A DNA stretch of 64,000 nucleotides, from assembly GCA_947246685.1 (NCBI GenBank), contig CAMXSN010000007.1:1-64000 (forward strand). Direction: 5' to 3'. Positions 51,206 to 59,810 of the stretch are shown piece after piece (positions within the stretch are counted from its first letter, which is position 1; every line of letters begins with the position of its first letter). The notes below the pieces were generated by a model. It ran no database searches. It was not told where the DNA came from and saw only the letters and a list, made by a program, of their open reading frames with translations. This stretch comes from an uncultured Clostridia bacterium. Its GTDB lineage: Bacteria > Bacillota > Clostridia > Christensenellales > UBA3700. The position numbers and the translations under genes were made by a program.

Positions 51206-51967
51206 TTAATCTTCGCCATTATCCTCTTTATCTTTTCTGAAATGTCCGGCAAGTCTTCGTTTGACCGATTTAACGTGTCTTTCGATAAATTCCGTGCGTT
51301 TGCTCTTTCTGCTTGCTTTATACTCTTTGCGTAATTGCGCAAGCACGTCTTTCTCGATTTTTTTGCTGTCGGCAAAAATTTCTTCAACGTTGTTTTTAAC
51401 GTTTATGTAGTTGTCGGCGACCAGTTGACAATACGCGACGATACCCTGTCTGACTTCGTTGTCTTCCGCGCCGTTTTCCAACTCTGCGAAATACCAAAGA
51501 AAATCTACCGTTTCTTCGCTGAACTTCGTAAAAAAGTTTTTCTTTGCAAGATATTCCGCTATCGCTACGTACGCGACGATATCTTTGACACAAGTCTTTG
51601 TTACTTTTCTAATATCCTGCTCTATTTTTTCAACGATAGCCAAGTCGCAATCAAACACGTTGTCCCAGCTTATGCTCTCAGCGTCAATTGCACAGTCATT
51701 GGCAAAGTGCTGTCTGACGGCGAGTATAATATCGTTGCCTTGAGAAAGTTTTTCTATAAAGAGTTTCTCCTTGGGATAAAGCGTCTTGTTGCTTTTGCAT
51801 TGCATAAACAATATTGCCTGCAACGTGAGATCGAATTTCTTGAGCAGATCGTTTGAGTCGAGATTTTCGTCGACGCTAACGGCAATATCGCAGACTTCGG
51901 CAAGCAATTTGCTTATCGCTGTATATTTTTTATAAATTTTAAGATGAGTTTCCTCCCTTAAAGACAT
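51206..51967 (-). CDS. 253-aa soluble helical protein, unknown
   Basis: The protein is predicted to be mostly helical and soluble. The middle (about 60-170) has patterns like PKEKLFIEKLSQG and VDFLWYFAELEN, loosely reminiscent of all-helical TerB-like proteins, but I cannot assign a family. The last ~55 residues are very rich in Lys and Arg. It is transcribed alone from its own promoter, with a strong GGAGGA site. No signal peptide, membrane segment or catalytic motif is seen. Confidence 0.65.
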   Translation of the reverse strand: MSLREETHLKIYKKYTAISKLLAEVCDIAVSVDENLDSNDLLKKFDLTLQAILFMQCKSNKTLYPKEKLFIEKLSQGNDIILAVRQHFANDCAIDAESISWDNVFDCDLAIVEKIEQDIRKVTKTCVKDIVAYVAIAEYLAKKNFFTKFSEETVDFLWYFAELENGAEDNEVRQGIVAYCQLVADNYINVKNNVEEIFADSKKIEKDVLAQLRKEYKASRKSKRTEFIERHVKSVKRRLAGHFRKDKEDNGED

Positions 51968-51994
51968 ATATTCTTCCTCCTACGTTACAACTTA

Positions 51995-52023
51995 ATTTTA
52001 ATACTTCCCGCTACGATAGTCAA
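51995..52023 (-). promoter_or_regulatory. Promoter of the 253-aa protein gene
   Basis: TTGACT and TAAAAT are 17 bp apart on the minus strand. A perfect 12-bp palindrome, TTGACGCGTCAA (52025-52036), sits just upstream of the -35 element and could be an operator. Confidence 0.6.
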
Positions 52024-52062
52024 CTTGACGCGTCAAATAACTTTAACTTGTATCAAAACCGT

Positions 52063-52091
52063 ATAAAAACGCCCGTCGCTCGGACGGGCGG
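52063..52091 (-). terminator. Terminator of the cysE-cysS operon
   Basis: CGCCCGT and ACGGGCG form the stem. On the minus strand it ends in TTTTT, six bases after the cysS stop codon. Confidence 0.85.
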
Positions 52092-52096
52092 AAAAA

Positions 52097-53485
52097 TCAG
52101 TTTTTGACTATTCTGTATCCGTCTTTTGAATCCAACACGCTGTAACCGAGTTGAGTAAGCTGATTTCTCAAAGCGTCTGCCTGAGCAAAATCCTTGCGTT
52201 TTTTTGCCTCGTATCTTTCCTGAGCTATCCGCTTAATATCTTCGGGTATATCCTCTTGCGTTTCCTCAGACGGCTGCGCCTTATCGAGCGAAAGCCCGAG
52301 CACCTTGTCGAACTCTAATGCAAGGGCATATATATCTTTACTCTTAGGCTCTTTGACCATAGTCCATACCACGCCCAAAGCAAGCGGTATGTTGAGATCG
52401 TCGTTGATAGCCTCGTCAAACTGCTTTTTGTATTCGGCAAGTTTTTCGGGAGCGGTAACGGCAGCGCCCGTCTTATGTTGATAAAGCGTATTAAGCAGAC
52501 GCGCGTATGACGTCTTTGCCCCGTCCATACCCTCAAACGTAAAGTTGAGTTTCTTTCTATAATGCGCATTGAGACAGAAGTATCTGTAATCCAAAGCGCA
52601 ATATCCCATCTCTTCGAGTTGGCTTATTCTATATACGTTGCCCAAACTTTTGGACATCTTGCCGTTGTTGACGAGCATAAACTCGCTGTGAACCCAATAA
52701 TCAACGGTCTTGTGACCCTCGAGAGCTTCGTTCTGCGCGATCTCATTCTCGTGGTGAACGGGAATTGCGTCTACGCCGCCCGTATGAATATCGAATTGAC
52801 TGCCGAGATATTTTCTGCTCATAGTCGAACATTCTATATGCCATCCCGGATATCCCATTCCCCATGGGCTTTGCCACTGCATTATATGCTGAGGATCGGC
52901 TTTTTTCCACACGGCGAAATCTGCGGGATGACGCTTTTGCGAATTGACCTCGACTCTTGCGCCCGCCTGCTGATCGTCAAGACTCAATCTCGACAGCTTG
53001 CCGTATTCGGGAAATTTGGATATATCGTAATATATGCCGTCGTCAATCTCGTAGGCATATCCTTTGTCTATAAGCGTCTGAACGTCCTTGATCATTTCGC
53101 TTATGTGATCTGTGGCTTTGGCAATTACCTCGGGTCTGCCGATATTGAGTTTCTTAAAATCCTCAAAAAAGTAATTTGTGTAGAACTCTGCAATCTCCCA
53201 AGGAGTCTTCTGCTGTTCTCTGGCGGCTTTTGCCATCTTATCTTCGCCGTCGTCGCCGTCTGAGAGCAAATGTCCGACGTCGGTTATATTCATTACGCCC
53301 TTAAGCTTATAGCCGTCGTATTTGAGCACTCTGCGGAATATATCCATAAAGATATACGTCCTTAAATTGCCTATATGCGCGTAGCTGTATACCGTAGGTC
53401 CGCAACTGTACATTGTGACTTTGCCTTCTTTGAGCGGCTTGAAGTCTTCTTTTTGCCTTGTGAGAGTATTGTATATCCTCAACAT
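52097..53485 (-). CDS. cysS: Cysteinyl-tRNA synthetase
   Basis: The 462-aa class I enzyme charges tRNA-Cys. The HIGH motif is HIGN (37-40), KMSKS is intact near residue 268, and the zinc ligands include Cys28 (SCGPTVY), ECSTMSRKYLG and HHENEIAQNEA. Normal length. It lies 23 bp after cysE, in the operon controlled by the upstream T-box, so both cysteine synthesis and charging respond to uncharged tRNA-Cys. The ribosome binding site is GGAGGC. Confidence 0.97.
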   Translation of the reverse strand: MLRIYNTLTRQKEDFKPLKEGKVTMYSCGPTVYSYAHIGNLRTYIFMDIFRRVLKYDGYKLKGVMNITDVGHLLSDGDDGEDKMAKAAREQQKTPWEIAEFYTNYFFEDFKKLNIGRPEVIAKATDHISEMIKDVQTLIDKGYAYEIDDGIYYDISKFPEYGKLSRLSLDDQQAGARVEVNSQKRHPADFAVWKKADPQHIMQWQSPWGMGYPGWHIECSTMSRKYLGSQFDIHTGGVDAIPVHHENEIAQNEALEGHKTVDYWVHSEFMLVNNGKMSKSLGNVYRISQLEEMGYCALDYRYFCLNAHYRKKLNFTFEGMDGAKTSYARLLNTLYQHKTGAAVTAPEKLAEYKKQFDEAINDDLNIPLALGVVWTMVKEPKSKDIYALALEFDKVLGLSLDKAQPSEETQEDIPEDIKRIAQERYEAKKRKDFAQADALRNQLTQLGYSVLDSKDGYRIVKN

Positions 53486-53508
53486 ATTGCCTCCAATCTA
53501 TCCTTTTG

Positions 53509-54252
53509 TTAATGTTTGCGCAAATTATTGATTTTGCTTTCTATCGCGTCCTCGAGCTCGCCTATTTCTCTCTCGATCGCGTTGCCGTCGCATTCGTCGA
53601 CTGAATTTTCCTGAGTAATAGAATACTTGCAGGATTTGACGTCCAAAGCTTTTTCCAGACTCTCTATTCTCTTGTTGAGCCTTGCAAATTCTTCGAGTAT
53701 AGGATCGGGAAGTTTTTGATCTATATCGTCAACTCTAACGTCGTTGTATTTTACTACTCTGCCTGGCACGCCCACCACGGTCGAATTGGGGGGTACGTCT
53801 TTGAGCACGACGCTGCCTGCTCCGATTTTGGAATTATGCCCTACCAGTATCGGTCCCAAAACTTTTGCGCCGGCGGATATCATTACGTTGTCCTCTATCG
53901 TCGGGTGTCTTTTGCCCGTATCCTTTCCCGTTCCTCCCAGCGTAACTCCCTGATAAATCAGCACGTTTGTGCCAATCTCTACAGTCTCGCCTATGACGAC
54001 TCCCACGCCGTGATCGATAAACACTCCGCCTGCAATCTTAGCCGCGGGATGAATATCTATCCCCGTCTTTCTTCTGGTTCCGCTCGCGATAAGTTTTGCA
54101 AGATATTTCATCTTGTGGTTATAAAACCAATGAGCGAATCTATGCCTGTACAGCGCCTTGAATCCGCCGTACGTGAAGAATATTTCAAATTTATTTCTTG
54201 CGGCGGGGTCTTTGTCAAGAGCCGCCTGCAAATCCATTTTAATCTTTCCCAT
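53509..54252 (-). CDS. cysE: Serine O-acetyltransferase
   Basis: The 247-aa enzyme makes O-acetylserine, the substrate of CysK at 6 kb. A short N-terminal helical part leads into a left-handed beta-helix: hexapeptide motifs IDIHPAAKIAGG, IDHGVGVVIGET, YQGVTLGGTG and IGAGSVVLKDVP, with the catalytic His-Asp pair in that region. A ~60-residue acidic tail follows, beyond the minimal enzyme. The start was placed after GAGGTC; longer frames run into the T-box terminator. First gene after the T-box. Confidence 0.93.
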   Translation of the reverse strand: MGKIKMDLQAALDKDPAARNKFEIFFTYGGFKALYRHRFAHWFYNHKMKYLAKLIASGTRRKTGIDIHPAAKIAGGVFIDHGVGVVIGETVEIGTNVLIYQGVTLGGTGKDTGKRHPTIEDNVMISAGAKVLGPILVGHNSKIGAGSVVLKDVPPNSTVVGVPGRVVKYNDVRVDDIDQKLPDPILEEFARLNKRIESLEKALDVKSCKYSITQENSVDECDGNAIEREIGELEDAIESKINNLRKH

Positions 54253-54280
54253 TATGACCTCGCAATAAGCTGTTTTACAT

Positions 54281-54478
54281 AAAAAAACAGCCGTCTTGTA
54301 TTCAAAGACGGTTGCCCGCGGTTCCACTTTGATTGAACGGCAAAGCCGTCCCTCTCGTCGTCGGTCTTAACGCGACCTCACGCGCGGTATTTCCCCCGCG
54401 AGCAAGCAATCCGCACTTGGCTATTCCTTATCGAAAAGGCTCTCAGCCGACGACCTTTTTCTCTGTGCCAAAGTAAAA
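54281..54478 (-). promoter_or_regulatory. T-box leader, cysteine-type, of cysE-cysS
   Basis: On the minus strand the leader holds a long stem I, the conserved T-box sequence AAGTGGAACCGCGGGC (54314-54329) and an intrinsic terminator (CCGTCTT..AAGACGG plus a seven-T run, 54281-54310). The likely specifier codon is TGC (54413-54415, in AAGTGCGGA), which matches the cysteine genes below. Uncharged tRNA-Cys should stabilise the antiterminator. Confidence 0.92.
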
Positions 54479-54516
54479 TAGTTACTCTTGATTGCTTATT
54501 GCCGTATAACACTTGT

Positions 54517-54545
54517 ATTATATGCAAAATTGCAAAGTTTGTCAA
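54517..54545 (-). promoter_or_regulatory. Promoter of the T-box-cysE-cysS operon
   Basis: A perfect TTGACA and a perfect TATAAT are 17 bp apart on the minus strand, about 40 bp before the T-box stem I. Confidence 0.85.
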
Positions 54546-54569
54546 CTGTATTTGCGATTGATTATTCCC

Positions 54570-55232
54570 TTAACGCGCTGCGCGATCGATATCCAATATC
54601 TTATCATACAGCTCAGCCGAGCTGTCGACAAGAATTTCCGCCCCGCTTTCTAAGAGAATATCTCTGCTGCGAAAGCCCCACGTAACCCCTATAAATTTAA
54701 GTCCGCAGTTCTGCGCAAACGCGCAGTCCACTTCGCTGTCTCCTACGTATACCGTATCTCCCGACCTTAGGGCGCGCTCTGCGCAAAGCAATCTGAATAT
54801 CTCGTCCGAAGGCTTGGGCGCAATATCGTCTCTGCTGCCGTAAACTCCGTCGAAAATTTCTCCGAAATACCGCGATACCAATTCTCTTGCAGCGCCGTCG
54901 TATTTGTTGGAAATAACGTATAGGCGGTAACCGCATTTCTTTAGATCGACAAGCATCTGAGGAATACCGTCATAAGGTTTCGTCGAATCCGCCTTATGCT
55001 CGTCGTAAAAATTTTTGAAAATCCCGCGGCATTTTTCCAACGTTTCAATGTCGTCGCATTTCATAAGATCTTTGAGCAAATTTCTTATCCCGTGACCGAT
55101 CGCGTCTCTGACTTGCGCTTCGCTCTGAACGGGAAATCCCAATTTTTCCAAAGCATAATTTGCCGCCGTCGCCAAATCCGGTAAGGTGTCGAGTATCGTG
55201 CCGTCAAGGTCGAAAATTACGTTTTTCGTCAT
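54570..55232 (-). CDS. gph: HAD-family phosphatase, phosphoglycolate phosphatase-like
   Basis: The 220-aa protein has the HAD motifs: FDLDGTILDT (nucleophile Asp), VISNK, a Lys in APKPSDEI, and VGDSEVDCAFA with the metal Asp. A helical cap follows the first motif. It resembles Gph-type enzymes that remove phosphate from 2-phosphoglycolate, but HAD substrates are hard to predict. It ends the ADH-TPK-Gph operon, 54 bp after the thiamine gene. The ribosome binding site is weak (AGGACAC). Confidence 0.85.
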   Translation of the reverse strand: MTKNVIFDLDGTILDTLPDLATAANYALEKLGFPVQSEAQVRDAIGHGIRNLLKDLMKCDDIETLEKCRGIFKNFYDEHKADSTKPYDGIPQMLVDLKKCGYRLYVISNKYDGAARELVSRYFGEIFDGVYGSRDDIAPKPSDEIFRLLCAERALRSGDTVYVGDSEVDCAFAQNCGLKFIGVTWGFRSRDILLESGAEILVDSSAELYDKILDIDRAAR

Positions 55233-55286
55233 TATATTTGTGTCCTATAGATAAACGGAACATTTGAATACGTCCCGTAATTTGTC

Positions 55287-55886
55287 CTAATTATCGTTGA
55301 TTATCAACATAAGAATACCGTTTTCTACGCCTATCTCGCAGCAATCGCCCGTCGTTTCGTTGCTGACGCCGAGAGGAAAATCGTTTCTGAGCGTAGCGTT
55401 GTCAAGAGGATATTTTGCGCCTTTGACGGTTACTCCCGCGATGTTGTCGAAAGCAAATAACGAAAATACCTGTCCGCGCCTTCCCATGATAATATGCTTT
55501 TCTCTCACAAACTCGATCTTGCAAGCTGCATCGACAAAACTGATTTTGTATCCTTTTTGGCAAAATCCGTACGCGTTCTGCAAATTGGCAATCGTATGAT
55601 CGAGCCTGCCGCCCAGTCCTCCGTATACTACGAATTCGTCGTATCCTTTGTCAGCCATAAATTCAACGGCAAGTCCCATATCGGTAAAATCTTTAACTGG
55701 GCTGTGCTTCACCGTTTCGACGTCTTGAGGCTCAAATCCCAAAGAATCGAGATCGCCGATCAGATAATCGACTTTGGCGATATCCCGAACGTGTCTATAG
55801 CCTCCGTCGACTGCGACGACTGCCGCTCCGTCGGCATTGAATTTATCTCGGCAAAATTCGCCTGCGCAGACCAAAACGCACTTCAT
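55287..55886 (-). CDS. thiN: Thiamine pyrophosphokinase
   Basis: The 199-aa enzyme transfers pyrophosphate from ATP to thiamine, forming the cofactor TPP. Motifs VAVDGGYRH, IGDLDSLG, KDFTDMGLA and GGLGGRLDH are those of the TPK catalytic domain, and the C-terminal part (GVTVKGAKYPL, GVSNE) is the thiamine-binding domain. No TPP riboswitch is visible upstream of the operon. It starts 4 bp after the alcohol dehydrogenase stop. Confidence 0.93.
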   Translation of the reverse strand: MKCVLVCAGEFCRDKFNADGAAVVAVDGGYRHVRDIAKVDYLIGDLDSLGFEPQDVETVKHSPVKDFTDMGLAVEFMADKGYDEFVVYGGLGGRLDHTIANLQNAYGFCQKGYKISFVDAACKIEFVREKHIIMGRRGQVFSLFAFDNIAGVTVKGAKYPLDNATLRNDFPLGVSNETTGDCCEIGVENGILMLIINDN

Positions 55887-55890
55887 AGCC

Positions 55891-57096
55891 TTAAGCCATC
55901 AACTTGCGATACATATTGCCCAACTCTTCCTTGCTCATAAATTTGGGCACGGGATAGAGCGGATGAGCCTCTGCGTAAGCTCTTTCCACCATGAGGGGGA
56001 TATCCTCTTCTTTAATTACTGCGTCGAACTTCTCGGGGATATTCATAGCGGCGTTCATATCTTTGATTGCCTGAATAAATTTCTTGGATTTTTCTTCGTC
56101 GCTTTCGCCCGTTATACCTACAATGTCGGCAAGTTTTGCAAGCTTCTTATATATGCTGTCGCCGTACCATTCGAGCACGTGCGGAAGAATTACTGAATTG
56201 GCAAGTCCGTGCGGAGTGTGATAAAATCCTCCGAGTGTATGCGCAATCGCATGCACGTAGCCCACGTAAGCCCTAGTAAATGCGGCTCCTGCATAATAAG
56301 CTCCTTTGAGCATATTCTCTCTGGCCTGCAAATTTTTGCCGTCGTTATAAGCGGTAACGAGATTGTCAAAAATGAGTTTGACTGCTTTCTCCGCCATTTC
56401 TTTAGTCTGCTTTGTGTTGCCTTTGCCGATATAGGCTTCGACAGCGTGCGTAAGAGCGTCTATACCCGTAGTAGACGTTATATGCGGAGGCAATCCGACG
56501 GTCAGCGTCGCGTCGAGCAACGCATATTCGGGGATAAGCGCATGATCGTTGATAGCATACTTTTCATGCGTTTGAGAATTGGTGATGACTGCCGCGAGCG
56601 TAGTTTCGCTTCCTGTGCCGGCAGTAGTAGGAATTGCAACGAGCGTCGGCAATTTTTTGCCAACCTTGAGAATACCTTTCATCTGAGGTATAGTCTTGTC
56701 GGGACGCGCCACCCTTGCTCCTACCGCCTTGGCGCAATCCATAGAAGAGCCGCCGCCAAGAGCTATTATACATTCGCACGCGCCGTCTTTGTATATCTGC
56801 AGCGCCTGCTCTACTATATCTATCGTAGGATTGGGAATTACGTCGGCAAATACCGACAGTTTAAGTCCGACCTGTTCGCAACCGTCTATGATCGGTTGAG
56901 GCATTCCCAACTTCATAAGCATGGGGTCAGTGACAAGCATAACGCTGCCGAATCCCTGTTCTTTAATAAATTTCGGCAAATCCTTAATTCCGCCTTCTAA
57001 ATCCAAAAGTTTGGGCTGACGCCAAGCCAAAAACGGCGAAACCGCATATATGGTCTTCTGATATGTTCTGTACCACGCTTTTTGAAAAATATTCAT
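55891..57096 (-). CDS. Iron-containing alcohol dehydrogenase
   Basis: The 401-aa protein is a group III alcohol dehydrogenase. The NAD(P)-binding motif is ALGGGSSMD. Metal ligands are an Asp in LLDATLT and His residues in DALTHAVEAY, VHAIAHTLGG and HTPHGLANS. Such enzymes reduce aldehydes to alcohols in fermentation, regenerating NAD+. The exact substrate (ethanol, butanol or a diol) is not evident. It is first in an operon with thiN and gph. The ATG follows GAAGGAG. Confidence 0.92.
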   Translation of the reverse strand: MNIFQKAWYRTYQKTIYAVSPFLAWRQPKLLDLEGGIKDLPKFIKEQGFGSVMLVTDPMLMKLGMPQPIIDGCEQVGLKLSVFADVIPNPTIDIVEQALQIYKDGACECIIALGGGSSMDCAKAVGARVARPDKTIPQMKGILKVGKKLPTLVAIPTTAGTGSETTLAAVITNSQTHEKYAINDHALIPEYALLDATLTVGLPPHITSTTGIDALTHAVEAYIGKGNTKQTKEMAEKAVKLIFDNLVTAYNDGKNLQARENMLKGAYYAGAAFTRAYVGYVHAIAHTLGGFYHTPHGLANSVILPHVLEWYGDSIYKKLAKLADIVGITGESDEEKSKKFIQAIKDMNAAMNIPEKFDAVIKEEDIPLMVERAYAEAHPLYPVPKFMSKEELGNMYRKLMA

Positions 57097-57112
57097 AAAA
57101 ATCTCCTTCGTT

Positions 57113-57130
57113 CAACCGCAAAAGCAGTTG
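57113..57130 (-). promoter_or_regulatory. Leader hairpin before the alcohol dehydrogenase gene
   Basis: On the minus strand CAACTGC and GCGGTTG pair around TTTT, ending a few bases before the GAAGGAG ribosome binding site. No T run follows, so it is not a terminator. Confidence 0.4.
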
Positions 57131-57147
57131 AAACACTCAACTCTTTT

Positions 57148-57176
57148 ATTATAGTTAAATAATAGACGGATGTCAA
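57148..57176 (-). promoter_or_regulatory. Promoter of the ADH-thiN-gph operon
   Basis: A perfect TTGACA and TATAAT are 17 bp apart on the minus strand, about 50 bp upstream of the start codon. No clear Rex-type operator is visible. Confidence 0.8.
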
Positions 57177-57196
57177 CTTTTGCCGTGCAACGGAGA

Positions 57197-57553
57197 TTAA
57201 AGTTTTGTTAAATTCCATAAATACGATATATCCAGCAGCTCATATATCTCGCTATCTTGCAATTTATCCAAATACGCAGTGGTCTTGTACTTTGCCTGAG
57301 CGGGCGGACAGTGCCAGCCTTTGACAAATACGTCCGCCCGTTTAGAGCGAATGAACGACGCGCTGTCCGCATCGCATGAAAAAGTAAGCGCGTCTCTGCC
57401 GTTCAATATGAAAATCTCTGCAAAGATTCTGGCTTTGCCATTCGGCGTCAACCTGACTTTGACAACCGCGTAATCGCTATTATTTGAAAACGGAAAATCC
57501 AAATAAGCCCCTTTCTTGGCAAGACAATAATCGCAAATGCCTTTTAACGTCAT
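57197..57553 (-). CDS. MmcQ/YjbR-family protein
   Basis: The 118-aa protein fits the MmcQ/YjbR family: DYCLAKKGAYLDFPF near the start, a central beta-rich part, and the C-terminal WHCPPAQAKYKTTAYLD segment. The fold is CyaY-like and DNA binding has been suggested for the family; the role is unknown. Its ATG overlaps the stop of the pseudouridine synthase gene, with GGGGAGG as ribosome binding site, so the two are coupled. Confidence 0.85.
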   Translation of the reverse strand: MTLKGICDYCLAKKGAYLDFPFSNNSDYAVVKVRLTPNGKARIFAEIFILNGRDALTFSCDADSASFIRSKRADVFVKGWHCPPAQAKYKTTAYLDKLQDSEIYELLDISYLWNLTKL

Positions 57554-58437
57554 ATTTCCTCCCCTTGCAAAAACGGCGCTTTGCTTTCAAACTGCATTTG
57601 TCTGCCGTCTATAGGATGGACAAACGACAGCTCGCAACTGTGCAGAGTCTGCGTGTCGTATATGCTGCCGTCGGGACAGGTTATCGGTCGGAAAATCGGC
57701 GCGTATAATCTGTCGCAGCAGATCGGATAGCCCATATCGGAAATATGTACTCTTATCTGATGCGTCCTGCCTGTGCGCAAAACAAACTCAGCCGCAAAAT
57801 AATCATCGTACTGTCTGACGACGGAATATTCGGTGACAGCCCTCTTGCCGTCTTGCGATATCTCTCTCTTCATACCCGAATCAGATTCTTTGATAGGACG
57901 GTCTATCATGCCGTGCAAGTTCCCGACGAACGTGCCTTGACAAAGCGCAATATACTTGCGCTCGATATGCCCCTTGGCAAGTATGCTGTGCGCAAGCCGA
58001 TTCTTCGCAACAATCATAAGTCCACTCGTATCCCTGTCAAGCCTGTTGACGGGACGGTAAACGAAATCTCCCCACACGTTGGCAAGACAGTTGACAAGAC
58101 TGCGTCCGTAATGATTGCCCTTGGCTATGACAGCAACGCCTGCCGACTTGTCGACCACGGCGAGGTCTTCGTCTTCATAAACTATATCGACGGGTCTTTG
58201 CCATTTGGGAATAGGCTGGATATCGTCGTCCTCGAGATATATACATAATCTATCGCCTTGCTTGATTCTGTCGACAAGTCTTATAGCATATTCGCTTTTT
58301 TCGCAGACGAGACATACGTATCCCATGCGTTTTTTCAACGATTTTCGGATAGTAGAAGATATGCAAAAAGCTGCGAGTATATCCTCGCAACTCCCGTCAA
58401 ACGGCGCAACGTATTCCAACCTTCTGCAAAACCCCAC
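57550..58437 (-). CDS. RluA-family pseudouridine synthase
   Basis: The 295-aa protein has the RluA catalytic motif RPVNRLDRDTSGL with its Asp, plus downstream HSILAKGHIERKYIALC and RTGRTHQIRVH. It converts uridine to pseudouridine in rRNA or tRNA. The N-terminal S4-like part is short and divergent. The start is a GTG directly after the stop of the MGMT-like gene, with GGGGAAG as ribosome binding site. The exact target cannot be predicted. Confidence 0.92.
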   Translation of the reverse strand: MGFCRRLEYVAPFDGSCEDILAAFCISSTIRKSLKKRMGYVCLVCEKSEYAIRLVDRIKQGDRLCIYLEDDDIQPIPKWQRPVDIVYEDEDLAVVDKSAGVAVIAKGNHYGRSLVNCLANVWGDFVYRPVNRLDRDTSGLMIVAKNRLAHSILAKGHIERKYIALCQGTFVGNLHGMIDRPIKESDSGMKREISQDGKRAVTEYSVVRQYDDYFAAEFVLRTGRTHQIRVHISDMGYPICCDRLYAPIFRPITCPDGSIYDTQTLHSCELSFVHPIDGRQMQFESKAPFLQGEEI

Positions 58438-58749
58438 TTATTCTTCCCCGTTCCATTGATACACTTTAAGATCGACTACGTAATCGTCGTCGCAAGGCAC
58501 GCCCTCTTGAGCAAGCAGTTGCGCTTGAACTTCTCTTCCTCCGAATGCAAACGCGGGAGCTAATGCTCCGGATCTGTTGACCACTCTATGGCAAGGAATG
58601 ATTCCCGGAGCGGGATTAAAATGCAACGCGTATCCCACCGCCCTCGACGCTTTGGGCGAAGCCAATATCTTTGCTATCTGCCCGTAAGTGGCGACTTTCC
58701 CCTTTGGAATCAACTTTACTATATCGTATACTTCGTCGTAAAAACTCAT
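58438..58749 (-). CDS. MGMT-like DNA-binding alkyltransferase domain protein
   Basis: The 103-aa protein is the DNA-binding, active-site domain of O6-alkylguanine-DNA alkyltransferase. It has GKVATYGQIA, SRAVGYAL and the PCHRVV motif with the alkyl-acceptor Cys. The N-terminal ribonuclease-like domain of full Ogt/MGMT is absent, as in alkyltransferase-like proteins. Those usually replace the Cys; here it is kept, so repair activity is possible. The start was placed at the ATG after AGAGGC; an ATG 24 codons upstream is rejected. Confidence 0.88.
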   Translation of the reverse strand: MSFYDEVYDIVKLIPKGKVATYGQIAKILASPKASRAVGYALHFNPAPGIIPCHRVVNRSGALAPAFAFGGREVQAQLLAQEGVPCDDDYVVDLKVYQWNGEE

Positions 58750-58842
58750 ATGTGCCTCTAAATTAATAACAGATTGATCACTGCTTTTTAACATTTTATC
58801 ACAGTATCGGACGCAATGCAAGACAATAAAACGGCGCTTGCG

Positions 58843-59697
58843 TTAAGCCCTGCCGATAATCTCGCTCAAAGAATCCTTGGTTGCGTCTCTGTTAAATCGT
58901 CTCATTAGATACAGACTTTGTTCGCTGTAGATCGTGTTGACGCCCTCGTTGCACGTCAGCGTCATTATGATTCCTTTATCTTTGAGCACTTGTTCGCTCT
59001 CTTTGGTATATTTGCCGTAAGGATACGCGTAAATATCGGTAAATACGCCTATGTCTGCCAAACTCTTAATCAGTTTGTCCGTGTCCTCGGAAAAGACCTT
59101 TTTATAACTTTCATCGCTCTCGCCTCTGAGCTTTGCCACTCCCAATCTTGGCTTGGTGTTGTGCATAGAATAGGAATGCAAACCTATCTCTATATTATTG
59201 CTGGCATTGACGTCGGCAATATCTTCCCAACCAAAGTAGACAAAATCTCCCCCGGATTTTTTGTTGTGCCGGTCAAGACGCGTATAATCTCCTACAACGG
59301 AAAAAAGTCCCGTATAATCAAATTCCTTAAGAAGCGGCAGCGCGTATTTAAGATTGTTGAGATATCCGTCGTCAAAAGTCAGCATTACCGCTTTGTCCGG
59401 CAATTTCTTTCCGCGTTTTACCGTGCGGATTATTTCCGCGCAGCTGAGTACTTTATAACCGTTGTCCCTGAGATATTGGAAGTCTTGTCGAAGATGATTC
59501 TGATTAATGCAATATACGCATTCTTTTTTATTTGGCGCCAACGTATTGTGATACATCAACACGGTTAGTTTGCCTAGACTTTCCTTTTGAGCAAAAACGT
59601 TCTGCGCCGAGTTAACGCCAAGCGCAAAACCGCAATAAGCAGTGACAACCGCCAATATAAAAACACTCGCAACAATAGCTTTTACTCTTTGTCTCAT
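58843..59697 (-). CDS. Secreted polysaccharide deacetylase
   Basis: The 284-aa protein has an N-terminal signal or anchor helix (about 6-28) and a NodB-type deacetylase domain. The catalytic TFDDGY lies near residue 107, the metal-binding HSYSMH follows, and a AYPYGKY motif is present. Members of this family remove acetyl groups from peptidoglycan or other cell-surface glycans. The start follows GAGGATAAA; a start 11 codons upstream is rejected. It precedes the MGMT-like gene by 93 bp. Confidence 0.9.
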   Translation of the reverse strand: MRQRVKAIVASVFILAVVTAYCGFALGVNSAQNVFAQKESLGKLTVLMYHNTLAPNKKECVYCINQNHLRQDFQYLRDNGYKVLSCAEIIRTVKRGKKLPDKAVMLTFDDGYLNNLKYALPLLKEFDYTGLFSVVGDYTRLDRHNKKSGGDFVYFGWEDIADVNASNNIEIGLHSYSMHNTKPRLGVAKLRGESDESYKKVFSEDTDKLIKSLADIGVFTDIYAYPYGKYTKESEQVLKDKGIIMTLTCNEGVNTIYSEQSLYLMRRFNRDATKDSLSEIIGRA

Positions 59698-59757
59698 TTT
59701 ATCCTCTTCCGTGATATATTGTGCGAACACTCAATAAAATTATTCTTATCCAGACAA

Positions 59758-59789
59758 TAGAAAAGCCGAACTCGTATGAGTCCGACTTT
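59758..59789 (-). terminator. Terminator after cwlD
   Basis: On the minus strand AAAGTCGGACTC and GAGTTCGGCTTT form a stem with one G-U pair, followed by a short T run. Confidence 0.8.
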
Positions 59790-59810
59790 AACGATTGAGT
59801 ACAATCTTCG

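Noticed and set aside
57097..57200. TPP riboswitch before the operon with thiN
   Set aside because: The leader is short and has no CTGAGA or related conserved TPP core.
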